Positions 37,901 through 50,323 of a stretch of DNA of 64,000 nt are shown piece by piece (position 1 is the stretch's first letter; the number at the start of each line of letters is the position of its first letter). The DNA is from Archegozetes longisetosus. Its lineage: Eukaryota > Arthropoda > Arachnida > Sarcoptiformes > Trhypochthoniidae. The stretch spans positions 62,001 to 126,000 of the forward strand of contig JAEMBT020000001.1 of the NCBI GenBank assembly GCA_018873245.2. Reading direction: 5' to 3'. Below the pieces are notes generated by a model. It had not been told where the DNA came from. It worked only from the letters and a program-made list of their open reading frames with translations, and made no database searches. The position numbers were made by a program, and so were the translations under genes.

Positions 37901-40900
37901 TGAACAATTTTTGTAATTGCCTACCATTATATGATTGTTTCATAATCTGTAAGTCTACTGATTAGGAATACCTACCACAGCAGCCTACAATAAAAGATTA
38001 CCTTAAACTGAGTTCAGCTTTTAAGTTTTGATTTGTAATTTTGATGTCTTTTGTATTATACGCACTAAATTTCATTTGATTATTAATTGACTATGCAACT
38101 TATTGTTAAAGTAGTCTATGACTAAGCCTCATTTATAGATGGATAGCTTAGTTTTTATCATGACTGTTTCCGAGGGAATCGTTAGCGTCAGTACAATAAA
38201 GTGATATAAGGGTGTATTACAGACTAACTTTGTAGACGTCTTCGTGAAATTTCTGTTTGAAACTTTGTACCGGAAAAGTAGAGTACATTTTATGAAAGAT
38301 TGTTTTGATTCAACATTATAAAGGTGTTTATAGAATCTAAAGCCACTTTGAAGTAGACATTTTTAAGTTAATTATAACGTTTGAGTTAACTTGAATCTCA
38401 TTTTAGCTAAAGTCAAGATTAACTGTAACTTTAACTAAAGTTAAAGAATTTAACGAGCCCAAAATCTTCAACTAAAATAAAAATTAAAAACTTAAATTAT
38501 TACAGTTTTTGAAATCTGTTTTTGTAAGCGAAGATTGCAAGGTTCCGCAAAAATATTTCGAGTAACGAATTATAGGGAATATATTCCATTGATTTGATTA
38601 AGATTGAACATTTAACCTTATCGCTTTTTCATGTTTTTGCTTTAAAATCAAATTGATTGCGTTAGTCTCGCCGTAGCCTCTGCTTCTCTACTAACATCCA
38701 TAAAGGACATAACTAATACGAAATTTTCCTTATGATTGATAGTGAAATCCGGGATTCATTCCTGATGCTTACCGTAAAATATTTATAAAACAAATTACTC
38801 GTTCATTAAATCTACTCTGATGTAAATCCTTGAAGTTTCTAAGCCTCTAAGAGAGGCTACTTAGAGATATAATTAAAAGTAATGTTTATTTCTAATAAAT
38901 ATCTAAAAGATATTTAGATATGTGTAATAATCTGATTAAAACTTAAAACTGTTTGAATTTTTCAAACTTCAATTACAATTATTTTTGATAAATAACTTTA
39001 ACTTTGACTAAAATGAATTGAAAAATTGAGAACTATAAGGTCTACTTTGAAGAGTGTAACTAACTATTTGATGAGTGATCTACTCATTGAAACGAAGAGA
39101 AATCCCAATACTCTTATCATTGATAACATTCACATTTCTTACATTTCCTGTTCTGAAGTTTTATTATTAATAGTAGTAAAACATCTGAATGCTCTACATA
39201 TAAGGGCACTTTTTTCTATTATTACTTCTAGTTTTCAAATTGAACAAGACTTGTATTTTTTATGAATGATTATTCCATATAATAAAATAATGACTTGTCC
39301 GTTCACTTTGTAACTTAAGATCTATGCTCTAAAGAGTGATATCTTTGAAATGAGCACAATCTGGAAGCTTGAGTGAGCACACCAAGATTATCGCTCAAAA
39401 GTGACCACTGGCCACTTCACTAATATAAAACTTATGTTTGGAAACCCTTCTTATGACGCAATTTGCTGCTAACTTTGCATAAAATCATTATTATATAATA
39501 TAGAATATTAATATTTTAATAATAAAACAAATTTAGTCGTCAATTTAAGTGATTCGGATTATGTGCCTTAATATTAATACTATTTAAAGTAATTTAAAGT
39601 AGTTTAAAATATTCTAAGCGAGTAAATGTTCTAAAAAACATTTTTGTGGTCAGAAAGATTTGAAATAATGTGCTAGTAGTAAAAACTAGCTTTTCTTTTT
39701 TACTAACAAGAAATGAAAACTCAATCACTCACTTAATATTTATTTGAATGTAATTTCACTTTTTTGCTTTTGATAAGACTTGAATTTGCTTTTTTCTCAA
39801 GTTCAAAGCAAAATATCACAATATTTAACTAAGTAGAAAAAATATCAACAAAAATGTTTCAAATTAGAAACAATCTGATGCCAACATTTTTCAAATTTAT
39901 TGGCCCATCTTAAGAGACACAAACTTCTACTCTACAGAGCATAGTAACTGACTCGAGTGTATTTTAAACTTTGAAAACAAGTGTTTCTAACTTTAAAATA
40001 AGATTTTTTTATCAAATTTACTATTGATTGAACAAAAATTTGTATCATCTTAGAAAATGAAAGAATCCGACGAATCTATCATGAATTGAAATGAAGCAAT
40101 AAAGCGATAGAGTCATAAACTAGATGGAAATCGCATTGAAAAGCGAAACATTGAACTGATCATAACTTATCAAGTCAATAGTTATTGTGACTTACTTTGA
40201 ATCTTAAGTTGTACTCTCTTGTAGGCGGTCTCGCGTAAGGGATTCCTAAAAACGTGGTTACATTTTTCCAAAATTCGCGAATCGGTCGATAACCTGAAGG
40301 CGAGCCCGAAGGCTTGTATTGTGCGTTCAATGGACGATCTCTTTCAGGTCTTCCCGGACCGTCACAAAGATAGACGATTCTTCCGACAACATTACCATAA
40401 GCCGTGTTGACTGTGACGAACTCTTCTAAACCTAATTGTTTGCAATAAAACAATATTAGTGTTGGTAATGGATTGCTAGAGATCAAAGCAATCGTCAAAT
40501 TTTCAATAATTACTACGAGTACAGTCGTATATTTATTGGTTATCTGGTATTCGACTTATATTTGATTTTTTATTCGTTTAATCATTAAGTCATGACTAAC
40601 TTGTAAAGCATTATGTCATTGAAAAGTTTTTTATTTGATTTGACTCACACTCACGTGTCAGTCACTATACGATTGTATTGAAACACTTTCGTTAAGTTCA
40701 AAATAATTGATCAAATAAACAGAAATGTTTGTAAATAGTGTTCAGTAAAGTTTATTAAATAATCAAATGGTATACTGTTTTGATGATCGAGTGAAAAATA
40801 ACTCAAACCTTGATGTAGAGCTTCTTTGCATCTCAAATCTCCTGGATCTTCGATCAGACGCCTCCGATTAGGGTCGGGTGTGACTCCATATCTGGTCTCA

Positions 40901-41088
40901 TAATAACGTCTATCATAAGGATTGTCAGACTCTAACGGACGATTTCTAGGGTCATAGTTCTCGTAGTGGCCCCATTGATAATAATTAGGGCGATAAGGGC
41001 TTTGTGTAACACAGCTCACATAATTATTCAAATGATTCAAAGTAAAAATACTTGCAATCAATAACTTAATTAATTCATTTGAAAACAT
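34999..41088 (-). CDS. Gli: Gliotactin-like cholinesterase-fold adhesion protein
   Basis: Ten exons (minus): 41088..40809, 40431..40196, 37461..37161, 37071..36886, 36818..36625, 36509..36335, 36270..36080, 35989..35860, 35781..35196, 35131..34999. All phases match: 2412 nt, 803 aa. The start is the ATG at 41088, followed by a signal peptide. Family features: YGNVVGRIVYLCDGPG, PPTREYNLRFK, EDCLYMNIFTPW, YIHGGNFDHG, ASQEVVVVTFNYRLGLLGYL, NIRAFNGDPDKITLFGPDAG and SGAAVADWAFIRDPLFMRN, then a C-terminal transmembrane helix (AATWSVIAALIVLLCLTLLC). The catalytic nucleophile serine of esterases is replaced (GPDAG instead of GxSxG), as in the non-enzymatic electrotactin group. In flies, gliotactin organises tricellular septate junctions. 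The cytoplasmic tail is short (about 60 aa) in this model. A donor-like GTAATT within the last exon could allow a different tail, but only about 350 bp remain before PSMF1. Confidence 0.9.
37462..40195 (-). other. Large second intron of the gliotactin-like gene
   Basis: 2.7 kb of AT-rich sequence between exons 2 and 3, with no coding signal or recognisable mobile element. Confidence 0.55.
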
Positions 41089-43048
41089 AATCACTTGTAA
41101 AACTAACTTACAATTACTTTTACTAACTTTAATCTAACCTATATTAAAGACAATTAACTTTTTAACAAAACTATGAAAAACTTTTTGGTCAGTTTCAAGT
41201 CATTTCCCTTGAAAATGTTTGGCGTCAAATTTTAATAATAATTCAAATTCATCATAACCCAAATCATAACAACAAACATGAAAAAATGAACAATTACAAG
41301 GCTTTCAATCGTAATAAAATCTATAACTTGGTCCCAGCCCACTTCTAATGTTTACCTGGAGTTAATCTATAGCATATTATGCGATGTTATGTTGGTTTCT
41401 ATCAATTACGGTATCGAGGCATATGTTGAACACTTTGTCAGCCAAAGTTTCAAATAGCTTTGACGGACCGACACACACCCCACTCAATATACTATCATAA
41501 CAATAGTTAAGTTATTAATTAGAGATTAGATCAGGATGATCTGTTGCATGGATTTTCAAGTCTACTACAGGTTTCACCTATGATTACTAACTTGTTCCAC
41601 ATATGTTACATGTACCATCAATTTAATTGAGCTCTGCCCCACCTGACCGTTAGGGAGCGCTTCAATTAAGTCACATTGAAGTAACTTGTGGTCACATTCA
41701 GTAAATTAATCATAAAATATAAATAAATCACAGCTTTTATTAGTCTGCAAAATCTGATTCATTATTCTCAAGTTGTATTAATTCAATTTATGTATTGATA
41801 GCAATACTTGAAAATGAAATATATTGCAAATCATTTAATATGAATTTTTATATTCAACGAATACTAAACATCAATTCAAAAGAAGAGTAAACTGAAATAA
41901 AGTCAATTTATGGTTAGTTTCAAACATCATTCAATAAAACAATGCTTCAAAAAAATGTTAATTAACCAAAGAGTCAAAAGATATGAAGCATGATTTGTCC
42001 GTTTATGAATGAAACATTTACTGAGATGATCACATCAATCAGAACAAAGGTTTAGGCAAAATCATTATTAAAAGTTTGAAACACTATCCAATTCAAATGT
42101 TATGATTAGCAAACATTCAAATTGATTTACTTTGCAAATAAGTTAACATTTAAAGCTGGCTCTGACTTCTTGTGAAAATCTTATTGTTAAAGTTGATTAG
42201 TTTCACTTTTGTCCTCTCATTGGTATGTGCTTTGACGGCCACAAATTTTAATTGCCAATTGATACGATATAATGGATTGCATTTCATTGAATCGCTAAAT
42301 TTAAAATTAAAAACCCACATTTCTTTCTAATCATAGACAAGGGTTAAGTGAAGTCAATTTAAAATTTTGAAAATATTGAAATGGTTTTAGAAATATAAAT
42401 CAGAATTTATTTTTCTATAACTTTTGAGGAGCCCAGTCTAGCCCTTCTGTAGTGCAGTCCCTCGTTCAATTTGACGGTTTGCAAGAACTCATCATAAATA
42501 TTCTGATTATTCAGAAAAATCGTTTATATGGTGACTTAATGTTATTTTTAATCACCACCTCTTTACATTTCTCCGCTGTTTAAAAGAATAAAATTTAGGA
42601 AATGAACATTTTTAAAAGTCTTAGAGAAAATGAAGTCTTATCATGATTATTTAATTAGAATGATTTTGATATTTTGATTGCTCGTATCCTAAACGCAAAA
42701 GGCTTAGACAGAGAAACAAAAATATGTCTAGCTTTGAAGACGCTTTAAGTTGTAAAAATATCATTTCTATAAGCTTTAAAATATTGATCACTTTTGAATT
42801 TGAGATGCTAAACGTTGACGACTTTAAGAAAGAACTAAAAATGATTGTTGTTAACTGAAGCGTAGAGGCCAGAAGCTGCAATTTTAGACAAATCATTTTG
42901 TGATTGAAAGGTCAGTGCTCTAAAATTAGAAACTATTATAGCCAGCGCTCATTCGTGACTTGAATGCTCACAAGTTTTAGCCAATTTTAAAGAATAAGCG
43001 AAAGTTAGAATCAGTTTTATTTGAAATTTTGATGAATCAGGAGCTGAG
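41089..43048. other. Intergenic between gliotactin-like and MATH genes
   Basis: The two genes are divergent across about 2 kb, so both promoters should lie here. A somewhat GC-richer block at 41.33-41.66 kb has no recognisable coding or repeat identity. No gene was found. Confidence 0.45.
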
Positions 43049-46000
43049 ATGCATTGCAGTCGCTACTTTTCGAAAACTACTATCGTTCTGATTTTCGTTT
43101 CATTACTACACGTATCGAATACTCAACAAGAATATGAGAACATCAGATTAGGTAACTATCAAGTTCATTTTCTAAATTCTTTTACTTAAACACTGAGAGA
43201 CCAAAGATTTTTATCACTTTTCAAATGATTACAATTTTCTGTTATTATCTGTTATTCAATTGAATCGATCTTACTCTCAAAATAATTGTGCGATACTTCT
43301 GAGCCGAGTGTGAGTTTGCACTGAATAGTCAGTTCTCGTAGGACCCAACAATTTTCTTAATCTTTTAATATGACATTTTGAACTTTCTATAAAGCGATTG
43401 GTCGCTCAAACTACTTATAAGTCATAATCAAAACAAAAGTCGTTTTCTATTCAATTGAAAACATGTTATTGTTTACTATAATCACGAATCAAATGACTTT
43501 AATTGACATCCAATCAAGTATAATAAATGTTGAATATGTTTACATAAAATTTGTAATTAACCCATATTGTTGCTGAACAATTTGATTCATAACACTAAAA
43601 ACAGAAACATGTTTTCGATTGAATAGAAAACTACTGGCTGCATTTAGTTATTTTGAGTAGACCTGTAAGTTTGGATTACTAATTAGTTATTTGAAGATTC
43701 AAAATTTCACATTAAAAGATTAAGAAAATGATCGAGTCTCTCGGGACTGATTGTTCAGTACAAACTCACACTCTTTTAAGGAGTATTGTATCGGGAATGA
43801 GCCGTAAAATTTAACTCCAAAAGTATCTCAAAAATTTTTCTTGAGTCGTTTTGGTGAAAAGTTATGAATAACAATGTGAATGATTGAATCTGATTTTGAA
43901 CTTTTTATAGATTAAATTCACAGATAAATCAAGTAAACACCAAAAGTGGTGTATAAAAAATGAAGGGATTTTTATTGTGAGCATCTTTTAAAAAATAGAT
44001 CCGTGAGAACCGTTCGTGAGCAATTTTTTAAAAGAATTTAAAAGAAAAGATCCTACAGGCAAATAAGGCTTGTTTGGAATGCGACGGAAAACATTTCCAA
44101 TGCTTAGTTTAATCAATTTTCTCTTTAAACATTACTTTTGTTTAATTACTCATAGGAATAAAACTAATAAAAGTTGAAATTAAGATTTCTAGAGTTTACT
44201 AATTAGTCAGTGCAGATATCAAGTTCTTAGAAATGATTCACTTATATGATTTAACTGCAAATCTTATAGATAGTTTTTATAGCGGACGTCCGATACAATA
44301 AGTTAATTCAAATATTTTAACTTCAAGAAAAATGAATGCAATTTCAATTGAATTGATGCCATAATACACACGAAGTCATACTCAAATACTGTGTATAGGT
44401 ACTCAAGATAAGTAATATATAGGTATTTGTAAGTAAATCAGTCTTGGCTTTAGATTTTAACCAAATTTGGCTGTCATTCGCCTATCAATGCAATAGTTAG
44501 AATGACTGACAAAATATTGAATTCAGTTATTTTGAATTCTGAAAAATGAAAAGTACCTAATGACAGTAAACAAAAAGTTAATAGATTGGTCATCACTGCC
44601 GTAGCCAGCTATTTTGGTCTGGGGGGGCTAAATGTCTGAAAATTCTCAGTTAAGATAAGCTTTATTTAATCAAAATTTAATACAATACAATTTTTCTGTT
44701 ATAATGATTTTTGCCAAATCCAATGGCAAAATTATCTAGATTAATAGATAATGCAATTTCTCTTTCAATCGAAATAAGAGCCAAACTGTTTAATCTGTCA
44801 TTAGACATCGAAATTCTCAAATAAGTTTTAATTCTTCTTAATGTTGAAAAACTCTTTTCACACGAAACATTAACACATCCTATAGTTAATGATATCTTAA
44901 AATACTTTAATAAATCTGGCATAGAGTTTGAATAATCAGTTAATTTTTCATAGACATTAAAAGTATCTTCGCATTCACGGAATAATAATTTTGCAGTTTC
45001 AGAATTTGACTTTCAATTTTCTAGATTCAAACAATAATGAGTAGCAAAAGGCTTCATAATTTCAAAGTTCATGAAATGCTTGGATATTGGATAGCAAGCG
45101 CTAACTCCCATTAAAATATCTGTTAATTTATTATCAAACCTTTGATTTAACTTAAACTTTGAAAAACCTTTGGGGGGCTATAGCCCCCCGCTGGCTACGG
45201 CCGTGTTGGTCATATAAAAATGTTCACAACTATTTTCTAATTTGAAAAATATCAATGTTTATCTCTTCAAATAAATAATTGGATTCAATGAAATTAGTGT
45301 TGTTTTAAAAAATAGAAAAACTTAATTTATAACTGAATGCAAAAGAATATTGATCATGAATTTGATGCAAATCATTTTATGTAGACTGGGGTCAAATCAA
45401 ACAAATCACTTCAAAGAGCAATCCTAATATCGTTCAATTCTTATGGACAGTGGATCATTTCTGGGACCTGGTCGATGACCAACAAGATCTTGTGCTTTCT
45501 CCGCGCTTTTACGTAACACATCCTGGATATAGATTACAAATGATGTTAATACCAAACACGACTTATTCAGATAATATGGGATATGCCGGCATTTTCTTTC
45601 GCATCGTTACTGGAAATTATGACGCATTAATTGAGTGGCCCTACAAACTAAAAACTGTATTGACTGCAATGAGTCATAATGTTTCAGATTGGAATGAGCT
45701 CAATTCGAATGGACTCAATTCGAATGGGCTCAATTCGAATGAGCTCAAACAAAATGCGTTTACTGTCATACCAAATACAGATCCTTGTCGTCTACGCTCT
45801 GCATTTCTTCGTCCTTCTGCCGATAATGACAATACACCCCGACCTGATGGTTGTGGTAATAGAAGGCACATATCACTTATATTTCTTGATGAGAACAGAG
45901 ACCAATTTGTTTACAATAATACACTTTTGATCAAATTGTCAGTTCATTTGCGTGATTTCGGCCAGACTCATAAAAAGGCTATAATGGCAATGAAATACAA

Positions 46001-47547
46001 TCAGTTAGTTTCAAACTTTGAATGGACTATTGATGGCTATCCTAGAATTGAAAACGAATCGATAAGCAAAGAAAATATCGTGGTCCTGACAAGCGAACCA
46101 TTCTACACACATTCGAACGGATATCTAATGCAAATATTCATGACATTATTGCCAAAGAAGAAAGCGTTCGCAATATCTATAGCCTTAGCACAAGGCGATC
46201 ACGATAGGTCTGAATTTATTTCATTTCAAACTTTTCTAAAAAGTTATAATTCTAATTAAGCACCTGATCAGGTGCAAGATAGAGGTCACACTTGCAGTCA
46301 GAATGAGTCGTATTAGCTTTTCATAATAGCTGAGCTAATCTGTTTTAAAGACCAGGGGCCACATTCTCGAACGATTGCAAATAATTGATTGCAAACCATC
46401 CGTTCTTACTGTACATTTTAGCAATATTGCTGATTTTGCAAAGTTTCCAGAATGCAGCCCCAGGACATTCAGAATTGTCGGACATATGAGTGATTTGTGC
46501 AATTACTTATAAAATGTCGAACTCTAATTTCGAGGATAGTAAAAGTGAATATTTAGAATGCCAAATTGATGCAATTATTTAACCTTCCATTAATATCGTT
46601 TAGGTACCTTCAATGGCCATTTCCTTATAAATTTGAAGTGGCAATAGTCGATCAAAGTCCAGGTATCGCATTGATTATTAGTAAAATCATATTTTGGTTA
46701 AAATTCTTTGAAATGACTCTAAATAAGACATTTTTTTGAAAAGGCTATTGGAAAAGAGATTATTCAGTAGGCATTCATCCGTCTACAAGTGAATGCGGAA
46801 CTGAACCTTTCTTCCAACCCGGAAGTTATCCTGACTTTTGCTTCATAACAGTACAGTCAATGGAATTATTATCGTTAACTCATTATAATTTCATAGTGAA
46901 CGATACTCTAAAAATACGTTTCACCACGAAATTTGAAAGATATTCAATGAGAAAACGGGCATCACTTATAATTGATGATAAAAAATTGATATCTGAATAT
47001 AACTGGCTCGTTCCTGCGATCGATGCAAAAATTGATAAATATGATTTCAATTATGAAAAGCCTAAACTGCTTGCGAGTGAAGAGTTCTACACTAATGGAC
47101 AGGGTATCAGATCAATCAAATTATTTCATCAATTCACTAGAGATTATTCTCTTAGGATATTTGGCTCAAATAATTCTCACAGTAAACCATTCGGACGACA
47201 ATCAAATAACTATGGGGTTGGAGTTGGCCATCATTGAAGGCGAATACGACGGTGTCCTCGAATGGCCATTCAATAAAACTTTTGAATTATCAATAGTTAA
47301 ACAGAGAATCAATGAAAATATATTTGGAGGCGAATCAGGAAATACCTCAAACGAAAGCGATATCAAAACAGTGATTGTTCCAAGCGCTAGTAACTGTAGT
47401 CGACATTCATTTCAAAGACCGATTGAGCGAAACCCTCCGTGCGGTCAAAAACAATTAATAAACTTTGGACGTATTAGTCGTTCGCGAGAGTATTTGAAAT
47501 TGGGAAATTTACATATCAAGGCTAGAATTTATCTTAACCATATATGA
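43049..47547 (+). CDS. Secreted protein with three MATH (meprin/TRAF) domains
   Basis: Exons: 43049..43151, 45385..46207, 46604..46662, 46744..47103 and 47156..47547. Phases match throughout; 1737 nt, 578 aa. Exon 1 encodes a signal peptide (KTTIVLIFVSLLHVSNT). Three MATH domains follow, each with the PFYxxxxGYxxQ, GxYDxxxEWPF and CxxxxFxRP...C signatures. Domain 1: RFYVTHPGYRLQ and NYDALIEWPY. Domain 2: PFYTHSNGYLMQ, then DHDRYLQWPF across an intron. Domain 3: EFYTNGQGYLAQ and EGEYDGVLEWPF. The 52-bp intron 47104..47155 restores what otherwise looks like a frameshift. MATH domains are oligomerisation and peptide-binding folds of TRAFs, SPOP and meprins. A secreted protein made only of MATH domains has no assigned role here. 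There is no protease, RING, BTB or membrane anchor. Domain 1 contains a 15-bp tandem repeat. Confidence 0.82.
44594..45205 (-). mobile_element. hAT transposon deletion derivative with 8-bp target duplication
   Basis: Termini are CACTGCCGTAGCCAGC on the left and its mirror CACGGCCGTAGCCAGC on the right, each followed by a run of six or seven G then CTA. The flanks are identical 8-mers TTGGTCAT (44586..44593 and 45206..45213), the hallmark of hAT insertion. Inside, the minus strand encodes the C-terminal dimerisation part of a ZMYM1-type hAT transposase: NVSCEKSFSTLRRIKTYLR, then SNDRLNSLALISIEREI. A preceding stretch (KLNQRFDNKL...MGVSACYPISKHF) is separated by a stop codon. The DDE catalytic core is absent, so the copy is non-autonomous. 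It lies in intron 1 of the MATH gene, in the opposite orientation. Confidence 0.9.
45697..45749 (+). repeat. 15-bp in-frame tandem repeat inside MATH domain 1
   Basis: Three near-identical units built on CTCAATTCGAATG encode LNSNG-LNSNG-LNSNE, expanding a loop between the EWPY strand and the next conserved strand. Flanking half-units (GAGCTC) add to the array. Confidence 0.9.
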
Positions 47548-48047
47548 AAATTTGTAATCTTTTAAACTAAAATCTAGCTTCGATTAGCACAGGAATAAAG
47601 TATAGATTACAGTCAGTCCTTTATGATTCTCAAACATTTCAATCGCATTCAAGTATATAAAGTACATCGACAGATAAGTGTTATGCGTTGATCCTGGATT
47701 AATTCCCCACGCGTTTGAATAAGATAAGAGAAACGAGACATAAATTGAAATAATACCAAGTTAGCCATTACTAAGCATGATCAGTCAGTCATAACGAAAG
47801 TCAATTTAATTTTTAGGATTGATAAATACACAACATTTATCTGTCGACAGTACTCTAATGTATTAACAATTGACTGATAAGGTCCACGAAATAAGTACTG
47901 TGAAAATTTGATTATTTCAACTTTTCAATCATTTGATATTTACTTGTGAGTCGTAATTATATGATTTTGTGCGTAAATTGCAAGTATCTTGGATTATCCT
48001 TCATTTTAGGCTTATTTGAAGTTTCTATGGTCGTCTAGCTGGTTGTA
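47548..48047. other. Intergenic between MATH gene and mariner element
   Basis: No gene or repeat seen. AATAAA-type signals for the MATH gene are present shortly after its stop (AATAAAG near 47.60 kb). Confidence 0.5.
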
Positions 48048-49405
48048 TTAGATGGGCTCAAAAGTCATGGGACTATTGGAACTCGTGGACTTTAAAAGAT
48101 ATTTATTAAATTATAACATGATTATACAATATATTCTCCTCCCGTCTGGGTGACCATGGCCCACCGCTGTGGAAGGTGTCTTATTCCTGTAGCCTCATTG
48201 TTTAGATTTATTTCTTCAATAAGTCTATCATAAGCAGGGTGGAGTTCGTTCTCATCGGCAAATCTCATTCCTTTATTAGGCCTCTTTATTCTAGCAATAT
48301 CATCATAATCGCAGGTGTTTAATCTGGACTATAGGGAGAGTGTTTCAACTCCTTCCACCGATGTCGTTTAAAGAATCTTTGAACTTCTTCATGTTTATGT
48401 GGCCTAGCATTGTCATGCAGGATGAGTGGTCTCTTAATACGGTGTTCTCTTATCGCTGGGTGCAATACTTTGGACAAAAAACTAAGATAAACTTCAAAAT
48501 TGACATTTAAATTTTGTGGTAAAATTCGGTAACCAATAATCCGATTTTGATGAAACGCTACAATCATCATTACCTTCCAGTCACTCATCATTGCTCTGAC
48601 TTTGGTCGGCCTTCGACAAAGAACAAAGCCGCTGGCACAATTTAAAAATTTCGAAAATTTCAACTTAAAAACCATACGGTTTTTGACTAGGTAGAACTCA
48701 TTGCTTTGAGCTTTTAGCGTCCTTTGGGTCATAGCTTTTTAGCCAAGTTTCATCAATTGCTATAATTCTTTCCAAAATGTCGGGGTTACTATGATATCTT
48801 TCAAAATGCTCTGCAGAAATGGTCACGCGCAACTGCTATTGTTCTGGCTTCAATTCGTATAATACTCATCTCGAGGCAACTTTCTTCGCCCCTACCTCCT
48901 TCAAAAGCCTTTTGGCACTTGCAGTACTAATACCTAATGTCTGGGTCAAATCTTCGGTCCTCCAGCATTCGCCCTCATTTAAAAGCTCCCTAAGTCTTTC
49001 TTCGTGTGTTGTATCAGTCGCAGTGCGAGGTCTTCCTGAGCGTGGGTCTTCCTCGCTGCTCAGGCGGCTTCCATCCTCAAATTCATTGTATAGTCTATAT
49101 ACGTGTGTCTTGCTTAATGCTCGGTTGCGAGCTATTTTATCTAGCATTCTATGAACTTCAACTGCAGGAGTACCCAATAGCACATAGCACTTAACAAATG
49201 CGCACTGTTCTTGGTTTGTAACACTTTCTCGAAGTTGGTCTACTTTTGGACCATATACAGAAATCGCATTTAAAAGCACGAGAAAAGCAAGCAACCACAT
49301 CGTACACTATCTTTTACTCTAATGCGCAATATTATAGGATAAACATGTTTACAAACTTCATCAAGAACGAGATAGGATAGTCCCATGACTTTTCAGCCCA
49401 TCTAA
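48048..49405 (-). mobile_element. Mariner (DD34D) transposon, structurally complete, coding region broken
   Basis: Terminal inverted repeats TTAGATGGGCT[C/G]AAAAGTCATGGGACTAT occupy both ends and are flanked by TA (48046-48047 and 49406-49407), giving a 1358-bp element. The transposase is on the minus strand from 49300. It has an N-terminal helix-turn-helix region (NQEQCAFVKCYVLLGTPAVE, LSKTHVYRLYNEFEDG), then DPRSGRPRTATD, the first catalytic Asp in IDETW, the second in LHDNARPH and the third in CDYD, 34 residues later. At least three in-frame stops (two TGA and one TAG between 48.87 and 48.71 kb) and one single-base deletion just after SPYSPD break it, so this copy cannot make transposase. 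The ends look intact enough to be mobilised in trans. Confidence 0.93.
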
Positions 49406-50323
49406 TAGTAACATAAAATAAAGTTACTTTTGGTTTTGTTTGTTTGAGTTAATTCAGAAACTAGGCTTTATTTAAAATGTTTATGATCAAAAAAGAGTTT
49501 TGAACCGACTAGATAATTTTGATAAGTTCTGAGTTATCAATAATCTGACTGATGTTTACATTGATCGGCAAGTCTTGAAATAATGGTCGGAGTAATTAGA
49601 AGGAACAATATTGAGGATTGCGAATACGTCATCGGAGCAATTTAGAAATAGAAAAAAAAATAGAATGATTACGCAAGTTAATCTGAGATAAATTTGAGTT
49701 TTATTCAGTAAATTGCTAATAGCTCAAGTTCAAAGCTAGATTTAAACTGAGCAAACAACTTAAGAGAACTGCTGACGAGCTAGTCCTAATTAAAAATGGG
49801 CAAAAGCTCAAAATCTGAAGCTCGAGTTTAAAGCTGGACAGTTCATCATTTTGTTGGAATGTTAACAATTGTAAACGATTTTTGAACTAAATTTGTTAAA
49901 CGTCGCATAAGTTGAGCTGCGTTTGAGGCTCAATATGTTGGCTTTTAGCTTGAGCTGCACTGTCGATGGCTACCAATTTGACTCAGCTTCGGGCTCATCC
50001 ATCGTCTAATAATGAGCTTGAAGAGCAGCGCAGTTCGAAGCTCGTAGCAGGTTATGTCTATCACTAGTAGCGTTGGTAGAATAGATGGAAAAAATCGGAT
50101 ATGTATATTCAGAATTTAATGCTTTCACGAGATTCTCCTGTATTAGCGTTTCAATAATTCGGTCCAATTTATATTTGTTTAAAGTAAACTTGTATTAATG
50201 TTTTCTATTATCACAAGCATTTGTAGTCGATTATACTTTTTAACTATTAATCAATATTTACATGGCCTATACTTTTGTATGTTAGAATCATTTACTAAAA
50301 TATGCTAAAGTCAAATAATACTG
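49406..50323. other. Intergenic with AGCTC-rich segment
   Basis: No gene. The segment 49.72-50.05 kb is rich in AGCTC, GAGCTTG and AGCTGCGTT motifs, like the interior of the inverted-repeat element at 17.5 kb. It may be a diverged relative, although I could not find paired ends. Confidence 0.4.

Noticed and set aside
45674..45871. 65-aa minus-strand frame with repeated FELSP
   Set aside because: Antisense of the LNSNG repeat in the MATH gene.
48819..49154. 111-aa plus-strand frame
   Set aside because: Antisense shadow of the mariner transposase.
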